Assembly (NCBI RefSeq): GCF_022921055.1
Contig: NZ_CP095061.1
Span: forward strand, 2,643,501-2,707,500
Reading direction: 5' to 3'
DNA: 64,000 bases
From: Hymenobacter volaticus
GTDB taxonomy: Bacteria; Bacteroidota; Bacteroidia; Cytophagales; Hymenobacteraceae
Shown here: one piece after another, positions 55,359 through 63,113 of the stretch
Position numbering within the stretch: position 1 is the first letter of the stretch
Layout: the number at the start of each line of letters is the position of its first letter
Made by a program: the position numbers and the translations under genes
The notes under the pieces: generated by a model
Told to the model about the DNA's origin: nothing
The model's database searches: none
What the model saw: the letters and a program-made list of their open reading frames with translations, nothing else

Positions 55359-58300
55359 TTAGAAGCCGACGTTCACACCGATAATGAATGCCCGGGTAGC
55401 GGGATAGTTCACGCCGCGGCCAGCCGTACCGCTGTTAACATTGCTGTTTAGGTCGCCTTCGGCAAAGGCAATACCATTGTTATTGGAAGAGCTGCCGCTA
55501 AAGCGAGTCGAGTATGACAGTGCATCCGGGTCAATGGCTTTGTTTTTCTTGTAGAAATCCTCTGGCGACCAGATGAGCGGGTTTTGTACCTGCAAGTAGA
55601 TGCGGGCAGTGCTCATTTTGGCTTTCTGCACAATGCTAGCCGGCAACGCATACCCCAAGTCGATGCTGCGCACCTTGATAAACGTACCACTCAAGTAAGA
55701 CAACGTCGAGGAGTTGAGCACGAAATCGTTGAAGTAGGTCTGGTTGGGCTGTGGGTACGGGTTGTTAGGTGTATCGGGCGTCCAGTACGGCAGGTTCACC
55801 TGGTTGCGGCGACCACCGAACGTGGTGAAATACGAGGTAGGGTACAGCAGCGGGTCAACCACGGTAGCACCCACGCGGGTGAGAGCCACAGCCGTCAAAT
55901 CGAAGCCTTTAAACTTGAAGCGTTGGGTGGTACCGGCTTCAAACTTCGGCTGGCGCGACCCGATGATTTGCCGGTCGGCGGGGTCTACGGTGCCGCTGTT
56001 GTTGAGGTCCTCGATTCTGATTTGGCCTATCCGGCTGGCGGCTTTCGCAATAGCTGCCTCTTCGCCGGGCTGCCAGATGCCCGCTTTCTTGTAGTCATAG
56101 AACACGTACAGTGGCTGACCAATGAAGCGCTGGTTGCTGATGTCGCTGCGGGGGTTGCCGTTTTCGTCGTCGCCTAAGCCTAGATCGAGCACTTTCTCAC
56201 GGTTCACGGTGAAGTTCCAGTCAGAATTCCACTCGAAACCACTGGCCGTGCGCACGTTCACCGTCGAGATGCCGATTTCAAGACCACGGTTTTGCGTTTT
56301 ACCGATGTTACGCGTGAAAGAGCCGTAGCCGCTCACAGTTGGTAGCGCATCGGGCAGCAGCAAGTCGCTGGTGCGCTGCTCGTACACCTCTATCGAGCCG
56401 CTAATGCGGTTTTGCAGGAAGCCGAAGTCAAGGCCGAAGTTAGTGGTAGCCGTGTATTCCCAGCCCAGGTTGGGGTTAGGAATAGAGGCCGGAACTACCC
56501 CAACTACACCCGTACCCCCGAAGCTGTAGTAGCCGTTGCCTAGGCCCGACTGCAAGGAACCAAGCGTTTGGTAAGGGTTTACGGCAGTGCTGCCGGTGCG
56601 GCCATAGCTGGCACGCAGCTTCAGGTTGTTCACCCAAGCTTGGCTTTGCATGAACTGCTCATTGACGATGTTCCAGGCCAAGGCACCCGATGGGAAGGCT
56701 TTGTACTTGTTGCCAGGAGCCAAGCGCGACGAGCCATCGGCCCGAACCGTTACGGTAGCCGAGTAGCGGTTGTCGTAAGCGTAGTTCACGCGGCCCATGT
56801 AGGAAATAATGTCCCACTGGTTTTCGAAGCTGCCAGGCGCCGTAGGTGTACCCGCACCTAGGTTAGAAGAAAGCTGGTAGTTGGTAGGCAAGTTTTGCGA
56901 ACCGGCATTGAACCCATCGGTACGGAACTCCTGCGCGCTGTACAAACCCGTGAAGTTTACATCGTGCTTCCCAAACGTGCGGTTGTAGGTCAGCAGGTTT
57001 TCAGCCAGCAGGTTGAAGGCGAGGTTCTGCGAGCGAGAAGCAGCGTTCTGGCCCCCGTTACGGGCCGGCGTGTTCGAGGCGTTAAACGATTCGCTGTTTT
57101 CCGAGCGGCCATCCAAGCCAACATTGAGGCGGTAATCCAGCCCTGGCAGGATGTTTACCTGCGCATACAGGCTGTTGAAAGTGCGAATACGACGGCGTCT
57201 GTCTAAGTGCGCGTCCGGCACATAGTACGTTAACGCGTTAGCCGTTGCCTGGTCGTTATTTGGGAAGAGGATCGGGTTACCGTTGGCATCAAATGGCGAA
57301 GCAAGCGGGCTAGTCGTCAGGATGTTGTATAGGATGTTGATGTTCGGATCGTTTTGCTGGGTGAAGCTATTAAGCGTATTCAAACCCACTTTCACCCGTT
57401 TGCCGATCTGCTGATCCAGCGTGCCGCGCAACGAATAGCGCTTGATGCCTTGAACGGGAACGATTCCGGTCTCGTCATAATAACCGAGCGAGGCCGAATA
57501 TTGCGTCTGCTCGGTGCCACCACTCACGCCCAGTGCGTGGTTCTGGATGCGGCCATTCTTGAAGAGCAGATCCTGGTAATCGAAGCTTTTTCCAGCAGCG
57601 TAGTTGGCTTTCTCGTCATCGGTCAAGAAGCCGGCGGCTGTGTTGGGGTTTTGCCCGGCAGCGCGGTACGCCTCAGAGCGGAAGTTGTAGTACTCTTCGC
57701 CGTTTTGCAGATCAAAGAGGCCATAGGCTCTCTTAGTGCCATAGTACGCGTTGTACGTGGCCTTTGGAGCGCCGTTCTTACCACGCTTGGTGGTAATCAG
57801 AATAACCCCGTTAGCACCCCGAGCACCATAAATGGCCGTCGAGGAAGCATCCTTCAGTACTTCCAGCGAAGTAATATCGTCAGGGTTCAAGTCGTTTAAG
57901 CTACCATCGTAAGGCACGCCGTCCACTACCAGCAGCGGATCGTTGCTGCCCGCAAAAGAGCGGTTACCGCGGATACGGATAACTGGGTTCTGGCCGGGCG
58001 AACTGCTTGCACTCGAGATGTTGACACCCGCAGCACGGCCTTGCAGAGCTTGGCCAATGTTGGCTACTGGCACATCGCGAAGCTGCTGCTCGGATACCGA
58101 CGTAATGGCGCCCGTTACCTGGCTTTTTTGCTGCGTTCCATACCCTACCACCACTACCTCATCTAGCGCTTTGGTGTTGGTAGCCAACTTAATGTTGACC
58201 GTAGTGCCGGAAACGATTGCCTCCTGGCTAACAAAACCGATAGCGCTAAAGACTAACGTGCTGCCGATGGGTGCAGATAACGTAAACCCACCATCGCCAT

Positions 58301-58544
58301 TAGTTGAAACGCCATTCGTGGTGCCTTTCTGCAATACCGTAACACCGGGTAGGCCTTCACCGCCTTCAGCGCTGGTAACCTTACCGGAAATCGTTTGCGC
58401 AGCTTGCGCGAAAACGTGGGAAGTAGGTAATAGTAGGCTGGCCATGGGCAGTCCTACGGCCGCAAAAAGCGGCAAGCTCAGGCCTAGGGCCGTCTTGCGT
58501 AATGGAAAAGACATAGTTTGTGGGAGTTTATGGTAAAATTTCAA
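55359..58544 (-). CDS. SusC-type TonB-dependent transporter
   Basis: A 1,061-residue outer-membrane receptor. The ATG at 58544 is two bases after the SDR stop; an internal ATG at 58514 would also give a signal peptide (SLPLFAAVGLPMASLLLPT). It has a CarbopepD-like domain (TISGKVTSAEGGEGLPGVTV), TonB box ALDEVVVVGYGTQQKSQ, plug motifs (LRDVPVANIGQALQGRAAGV, DASSTAIYGARGANGVILIT) and a full barrel ending YPATRAFIIGVNVGF. It imports oligosaccharides with the SusD encoded next. The frame is complete, in contrast to the SusC at 10544. Confidence 0.96.
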   Translation of the reverse strand: MKFYHKLPQTMSFPLRKTALGLSLPLFAAVGLPMASLLLPTSHVFAQAAQTISGKVTSAEGGEGLPGVTVLQKGTTNGVSTNGDGGFTLSAPIGSTLVFSAIGFVSQEAIVSGTTVNIKLATNTKALDEVVVVGYGTQQKSQVTGAITSVSEQQLRDVPVANIGQALQGRAAGVNISSASSSPGQNPVIRIRGNRSFAGSNDPLLVVDGVPYDGSLNDLNPDDITSLEVLKDASSTAIYGARGANGVILITTKRGKNGAPKATYNAYYGTKRAYGLFDLQNGEEYYNFRSEAYRAAGQNPNTAAGFLTDDEKANYAAGKSFDYQDLLFKNGRIQNHALGVSGGTEQTQYSASLGYYDETGIVPVQGIKRYSLRGTLDQQIGKRVKVGLNTLNSFTQQNDPNINILYNILTTSPLASPFDANGNPILFPNNDQATANALTYYVPDAHLDRRRRIRTFNSLYAQVNILPGLDYRLNVGLDGRSENSESFNASNTPARNGGQNAASRSQNLAFNLLAENLLTYNRTFGKHDVNFTGLYSAQEFRTDGFNAGSQNLPTNYQLSSNLGAGTPTAPGSFENQWDIISYMGRVNYAYDNRYSATVTVRADGSSRLAPGNKYKAFPSGALAWNIVNEQFMQSQAWVNNLKLRASYGRTGSTAVNPYQTLGSLQSGLGNGYYSFGGTGVVGVVPASIPNPNLGWEYTATTNFGLDFGFLQNRISGSIEVYEQRTSDLLLPDALPTVSGYGSFTRNIGKTQNRGLEIGISTVNVRTASGFEWNSDWNFTVNREKVLDLGLGDDENGNPRSDISNQRFIGQPLYVFYDYKKAGIWQPGEEAAIAKAASRIGQIRIEDLNNSGTVDPADRQIIGSRQPKFEAGTTQRFKFKGFDLTAVALTRVGATVVDPLLYPTSYFTTFGGRRNQVNLPYWTPDTPNNPYPQPNQTYFNDFVLNSSTLSYLSGTFIKVRSIDLGYALPASIVQKAKMSTARIYLQVQNPLIWSPEDFYKKNKAIDPDALSYSTRFSGSSSNNNGIAFAEGDLNSNVNSGTAGRGVNYPATRAFIIGVNVGF

Positions 58545-58546
58545 TC

Positions 58547-59359
58547 TTAAAATCCGATAGAATTGCCGCCGTCAACGGGCAGCGAGGCGCCGGTGATGTA
58601 GCGCGCTGCTTCCGAGGCCAAGAACACGGCCGCCTGCCCGATGTCCTCGGGTTGGCCGAACTTGCCCATCGGCGTGCGCCGCATGGCCCGGTCGCGCCGC
58701 TCCGGGTCCGAGTTCATGGCCGTGCGGCTCATTTCGGTTTCGATGAAGCCCGGAGCAATAGCATTGACGCGCACATTGTCTTTCGAGAACTCCGAGGCCA
58801 GCACCTTGACCATGCCTTCCACCGCCGACTTCGAGGCGGCATAAGCTACTACCCGGTCGATGCCGTAGTAGGCCGCCATCGAGGAAATCATCAAGATTAC
58901 GCCGCTGCGGCGGGCCACCATGCGCTGGGCGCAGGCCCGGGTCAAAGCAAACACGGCGTTGAGGTTGGTGTGGATGATGCGGCTAAATTCCTCATCCGTC
59001 ACCTCCAGGGCCGGCTTCTTCATGTTTACCCCCGCGTTGTTGACCAGTATGTCCAGGGGGCCATAGGTGGCTTCAATGTGGGCAACCAAACCGTCCAGCT
59101 TGTCTAGCTCGCAGACGTCGTTGGTGAGGTAGTGCACCGATTCACCGAGGTCGGCTACTGCTTCTTGCAGCACCGATTCGCGGCGACCCGTGATGATAAC
59201 CGTAGCGCCGGCCACGGACATGCAGCGGGCTATTTCCAGGCCGATACCGCTGCCACCACCGGTGACGAGAGCCAGCTTGCCTTCCAGGGAAAACGGGTTG
59301 AGTTGGTGTTGCCCAGCAGCCTGGGTGTGGGTGGAGAGAAGGGGCTCGATACGGTGCAT
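58547..59359 (-). CDS. SDR reductase, UxuB-like fructuronate/mannonate oxidoreductase
   Basis: A 270-residue classical SDR: FSLEGKLALVTGGGSGIGLE, ILVNNAGVNMKKPALEVTDE, the YxxxK site in DRVVAYAASKSAVEGMVKVL, then IAPGFIETEMSRTAMNS and ITGASLPVDGGNSIGF. It resembles the gluconate 5-dehydrogenase group and, placed between GH67 and SusC, next to UxuA, it probably reduces fructuronate to mannonate with NAD(P)H in place of the classical UxuB. An intact-but-decayed paralogue lies at 27840-28474. Confidence 0.85.
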   Translation of the reverse strand: MHRIEPLLSTHTQAAGQHQLNPFSLEGKLALVTGGGSGIGLEIARCMSVAGATVIITGRRESVLQEAVADLGESVHYLTNDVCELDKLDGLVAHIEATYGPLDILVNNAGVNMKKPALEVTDEEFSRIIHTNLNAVFALTRACAQRMVARRSGVILMISSMAAYYGIDRVVAYAASKSAVEGMVKVLASEFSKDNVRVNAIAPGFIETEMSRTAMNSDPERRDRAMRRTPMGKFGQPEDIGQAAVFLASEAARYITGASLPVDGGNSIGF

Positions 59360-59391
59360 AAAGTAGGGAGTGCTAAGTCGGGAGAGAATTA

Positions 59392-61494
59392 TTAGCGCAA
59401 TTGGTAGATATCCACTAGCTCTTTGATTTCAGCTAAAGGGCGAGTGGGCGGCGGAAACGCAGGCGGAATAGGTTGCCGCGAAAAAGTTTGGAAGTAGAGC
59501 ACGCAGGCATCGCGCCACCACAAGGCTTCGTGGTGCTGAATCCGCAGGCGGGAAGCCACGTCGGTGTATAGTTCGGCATCCACGGCAGGCTTGGCTTGCT
59601 CCCACTGCCGCTGCATCCACAGTACCGAGTCGGCGCCGGTGTAGTAGCGGGTGCAGAGCTCGTTCCAGAGGGTGCGGCCGGTGCTTAGTTGCTGCTTCCA
59701 GCCCACATGATGGAACCAGAGCAAGTAGTCGGGTGGGCAAGTGGCCGGGTTGCCCCAAAGTTTGCGCACCCCGGGTGCGTATAAAGCCAGCGCATTAGAA
59801 CCACGCTCCGTGCGGTCGAAGCCTAGGCCCATGGAATCGGCCTTGTGATAGTACACCGACGTCCAGTCGGGCCGGGCGCTTTGCGAAAGCCAAGGCTCAG
59901 GGCCGTAATGGATGCTTTGCCCCATGATGTGATGCAGGCCCAGGGGCGTGGTGTAGCGCACGTAGATATTGCGCGACTGGTTGAGCACCTGCGTGATAGC
60001 CGCTACGGCAGCGGGCTGCCGGGTCAGCGTCATACGGGTCCATTCTTCACTGATAGCGGCCGAACTCAGGGTATGGTCCCAAGCCAAGCGCCCAAAGGCG
60101 TACCAGTTGGCTTGGCCCACCGGGTGGCCGGTCCAGTTGCGGTCCGAACCGATGTTGGCGACGCCGGCAATACCACTTATGGTGTGCTTTTCCAGGCTGC
60201 CATCCACAACCTTCGCCACCGTCGAGCCGGGGCCCTGTGTGTGGGTGTCGGCCTCCAGGCATTCCTTTATGAGCGGCCCCAAGTACACGAGGTGCGTCGC
60301 GAAGCCTAAATACTCTTGGGTGAGCTGCACTTCCAGCACCAACGGGGTGCGCGGCATGGCCCCAAATAGCGGGTGAAATGGCTCCCGCGACTGGAAGTCA
60401 ATCGGTCCGTTTTTCACTTGCACCAGCACTTTCGGCGCGAACTTGCCGTCGAGAGGCTGAAACTCCTGATAGGCTTCCTTGAACCGGTCGCCCTTGGAAT
60501 TGGCTTTGTACACGAAAGCGCGCCACATTACAATGCCCTCGTGCTGACCCAACGCTTCGGCCAGCATATTGGCGCCGTCGGCGTGGTTGCGGCCGTAGTC
60601 CTGCGGGCCCGGCTCGCCCTCCGAGTTGGCTTTTACTAGAAAGCCTCCGAAGTCAGGGATGGTCTTGTAGATTTCATTGGTGCGGGCAGTCCACCACTGT
60701 TTCACTTTGGGGTCGAGCGGATCGGACGTCGGCAAGCCCCCTATCACCTTAGGCGCGGCCCACAGCACCGACAGGTACACCCGGATACCGTAGGGCCGAA
60801 ATACGTCTGCCAAGGCCTTCACCTTTTGCAAGTACTCGGGCGTGAGGTAGCGGGCACTGGCATTGACGTTGTTGATAGCCACGCCATTAATGCCAATCGA
60901 GGCGTTGGCGCGAGCGTAGTCCTGGTAGCGCGGGTCGATGCGCTCGGGTAGCTCGTACCACTTCCAAATGGAAGAGCCGGCGTAGCCTCGCTCCACGGTG
61001 CCGTTCGGGTTGTCCCAGTGGTTGAGCAGCCGGTACTGAATGCGGGGCTGGCTGCTTAGTTTCAGTTGGTTGGGCTGCTGCCCGGTTTGCACGTGGCGGA
61101 GCAAGGCAAAGCAGCCGTAGAGCACGGCCGCATCGGTAGGACCCGTGATTTCCAACCCATTTTTCTGCGTGCTTACCCGGTAGCCTTCGCGGCCCAGCGC
61201 TGGATCGGGCGCCACGCGCAAATGAATTTCACCTTTGCCACTCCCCTTTCCCACGGGAACCGTTTGCCCGAGCAAGCCCTGTAGCCCGAGTTGTAACTCG
61301 CTGGCGGCGGTTTGCAAGATGGGTGTAGTAGGAGATTCCAAGACGATGCTCCGCGCTTGCGCCTGCCACGCTTTGCGTAGGCTAGCCTCGGGCATCTGGT
61401 CATACTTCAGCCACAAACGGTAGCCATCATCGGCCCACCCCAAACAGGGAGTACCAACATATAACAAGGAAAGCAGCAGGAAGCGAAGGAGCAT
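59392..61494 (-). CDS. GH67 alpha-glucuronidase
   Basis: A 700-residue exported enzyme from the ATG at 61494 (signal: LLRFLLLSLLYVGTPCLGWA); upstream codons look non-coding. GH67 removes 4-O-methylglucuronic acid from the non-reducing end of short aldouronic acids. Landmarks are YRLLNHWDNPNGTVERGYAG, GIRVYLSVLWAAPKVIGGL, DFGGFLVKANSEGEPGPQDY, RTPLVLEVQLTQEYLGFATH and PLGLHHIMGQSIHYGPEPW, plus WLSQSARPDWTSVYYHKADS. It follows uxuA by 28 bp and precedes the SDR by 32 bp, so they are one operon. Confidence 0.97.
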   Translation of the reverse strand: MLLRFLLLSLLYVGTPCLGWADDGYRLWLKYDQMPEASLRKAWQAQARSIVLESPTTPILQTAASELQLGLQGLLGQTVPVGKGSGKGEIHLRVAPDPALGREGYRVSTQKNGLEITGPTDAAVLYGCFALLRHVQTGQQPNQLKLSSQPRIQYRLLNHWDNPNGTVERGYAGSSIWKWYELPERIDPRYQDYARANASIGINGVAINNVNASARYLTPEYLQKVKALADVFRPYGIRVYLSVLWAAPKVIGGLPTSDPLDPKVKQWWTARTNEIYKTIPDFGGFLVKANSEGEPGPQDYGRNHADGANMLAEALGQHEGIVMWRAFVYKANSKGDRFKEAYQEFQPLDGKFAPKVLVQVKNGPIDFQSREPFHPLFGAMPRTPLVLEVQLTQEYLGFATHLVYLGPLIKECLEADTHTQGPGSTVAKVVDGSLEKHTISGIAGVANIGSDRNWTGHPVGQANWYAFGRLAWDHTLSSAAISEEWTRMTLTRQPAAVAAITQVLNQSRNIYVRYTTPLGLHHIMGQSIHYGPEPWLSQSARPDWTSVYYHKADSMGLGFDRTERGSNALALYAPGVRKLWGNPATCPPDYLLWFHHVGWKQQLSTGRTLWNELCTRYYTGADSVLWMQRQWEQAKPAVDAELYTDVASRLRIQHHEALWWRDACVLYFQTFSRQPIPPAFPPPTRPLAEIKELVDIYQLR

Positions 61495-61522
61495 AGGTGG
61501 GTGGGAAGGCGGTGCAGAGCGG

Positions 61523-62785
61523 TTAAACGAAGCGGGGTACGGACGACTCGGTGCGGATTTGTTCGGCTGGGCGCTTCTTCTCGGTTTGTAGAGTGCGACG
61601 AATGCCGAGTTCGAGACCACGCAGTTCAGCAAGTCCGCGCAGCCGTCCAATGGCCGAGTAACCGGGGTAGGTTCTCTTGCCACTGGTCAGGTCGTCGAGC
61701 ATCTGGTGACCGTGGTCGGGGCGCATGGGTATAGTAGGATTTCCCTCCCCGGTGGTAGCCCGGCGCAGTTCTTCTACCACCAGCGCCTTCACTACCGCGT
61801 ACATGTCCACATCACCAGTTAGGTGGTCGGCTTCGTGGAAATTGCGTGGATTTTCTTCGCGCTTAGTGGCGCGCAAGTGCACAAAGTGAATGCGGTGCCC
61901 GAGGCGCTGCACGATGCCGGGCAGGTCGTTGTCGGAGCGTACACCCAACGAACCGGTGCAGAAGGTTAATCCATTGGCGGGCGAGTTGTACGCTTCCAGC
62001 AGACCGTTGAGGTCGGCTTCAGTGCTTACTACACGAGGCAACCCGAGCAGCGGGTACGGCGGGTCGTCGGGGTGAATGCACAAATTGATACCTACTTCCT
62101 CGGCCACTGGTCCTATTTCCCGCAGGAAATAATACAGATGTTCCCGTAGAGCCGCGGCATCAATGGCGGCATATTCATTGAGCAGGTTTTGGAAGTTGCT
62201 TAACTCGAAAGCTTCTTCGGAGCCAGGCAGACCGAGTAACACCGTATTAGTTAGTTCTGCCCGTTCGGTGGCCGACATAGCATCAAACTGCTGGTGAGCG
62301 GCAGCCACTACGGCCGGCTCATAATCAGCTTCGGCGTGCGGACGGCGCAGGATGCACAAGTCGAAAACGGCGAAATCCTGCCAAACAAAGCGTAATGCCC
62401 GCGAGCCGTCGGGCATCTCGTAGCTCAGATTGGTGCGCGACCAGTCCAGCACAGGCATAAAGTTGTAGCACACCGTTTGGATGCCGCAGGCAGCCAGATT
62501 GCGCAACGACTCCTTGTAGTTATTGATGTATTGCGTGCGCGTGGGCAACCCCTTCTTGATGTCTTCGTGCACGGGCAGGCTCTCTACCACTGCCCAGTGC
62601 AGTGGAGCGTAGCGCTGGTTGTCGGCTTCAATTAACTGCTGCCGCTCCTGAATTGCTGCTACTGGCCACACACTACCTACTGGTAACTGGTGCAGGGCGG
62701 TTACCACGCCAACGCAACCCGCCTGGCGGAGTGTAAACAAAGATGTAGGGTCTTGCGGCCCGAACCAGCGCATCGTCTGCAGCAT
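61523..62785 (-). CDS. uxuA: Mannonate dehydratase
   Basis: A 420-residue cytoplasmic enzyme, the usual length for Bacteroidota UxuA, dehydrating D-mannonate to 2-keto-3-deoxygluconate. Motifs are MRWFGPQDPTSLFTLRQAGC, then CYNFMPVLDWSRTNL, EEVGINLCIHPDDPPYPLLG, HRIHFVHLRATKREENPRN and TIPMRPDHGHQMLDDL, with metal-binding His and Asp. It is the first gene of the leftward operon, divergent from the LacI gene across a spacer with a 26-bp palindrome. Confidence 0.97.
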   Translation of the reverse strand: MLQTMRWFGPQDPTSLFTLRQAGCVGVVTALHQLPVGSVWPVAAIQERQQLIEADNQRYAPLHWAVVESLPVHEDIKKGLPTRTQYINNYKESLRNLAACGIQTVCYNFMPVLDWSRTNLSYEMPDGSRALRFVWQDFAVFDLCILRRPHAEADYEPAVVAAAHQQFDAMSATERAELTNTVLLGLPGSEEAFELSNFQNLLNEYAAIDAAALREHLYYFLREIGPVAEEVGINLCIHPDDPPYPLLGLPRVVSTEADLNGLLEAYNSPANGLTFCTGSLGVRSDNDLPGIVQRLGHRIHFVHLRATKREENPRNFHEADHLTGDVDMYAVVKALVVEELRRATTGEGNPTIPMRPDHGHQMLDDLTSGKRTYPGYSAIGRLRGLAELRGLELGIRRTLQTEKKRPAEQIRTESSVPRFV

Positions 62786-62961
62786 GGGATACCTATTGAA
62801 AAATTACAATTCTATTTCCACTGTTTCAGTGGGTGATAGCTACCTACTGAACAACCGGTGCAGTATCCTTAGTAGCTACTTACTCTCGAATATAAAACAA
62901 CTACCGATATCTCCACCTATCTAAAAAAGGCCTAAACAACTTGTTTTGCGAATAAAAACGC

Positions 62962-62987
62962 CGAAACCGTTTCCGGAAACGGTTTCG
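62962..62987. promoter_or_regulatory. Perfect 26-bp palindrome, likely operator
   Basis: The half site CGAAACCGTTTCC is mirrored exactly around a CCGG centre. Each half also contains an AAACCGTTT core like a LacI-family operator, so two overlapping sites are possible. It lies 177 bp before uxuA and 127 bp before the LacI start, the expected place for regulation of both genes. Confidence 0.7.
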
Positions 62988-63084
62988 ATAGCTATTCTTT
63001 AATTAGTAGCATGCAAAAAAAAATTCGTAGATTATCTTCAAATAATTAAACGCACTTTTAATTACCTCAATCCCACCCTTGGTT

Positions 63085-63105
63085 TGGTATTCCATAAAAA
63101 TACCA
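63085..63105 (+). promoter_or_regulatory. 7-bp inverted repeat next to the regulator start
   Basis: TGGTATT (63085-63091) and AATACCA (63099-63105) flank a 7-base spacer, ending 8 bp before the regulator's ATG. It could be an autoregulatory site or a small hairpin that hides the ribosome-binding region. Confidence 0.4.
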
Positions 63106-63113
63106 TTTACTCT

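Larger units (their letters stand above)
62786..63113. other. Control region between uxuA and the LacI regulator gene
   Basis: A 328-bp divergent region that must contain promoters for the leftward uxuA operon and the rightward regulator. It holds the 26-bp palindrome at 62962-62987 and a 7-bp inverted repeat at 63085-63105. I see no ORF. Confidence 0.7.

Noticed and set aside
55359..58544. Possibility that the second SusC is frameshifted like the first
   Set aside because: The frame is open from TonB box to the terminal F with all plug and barrel motifs present.
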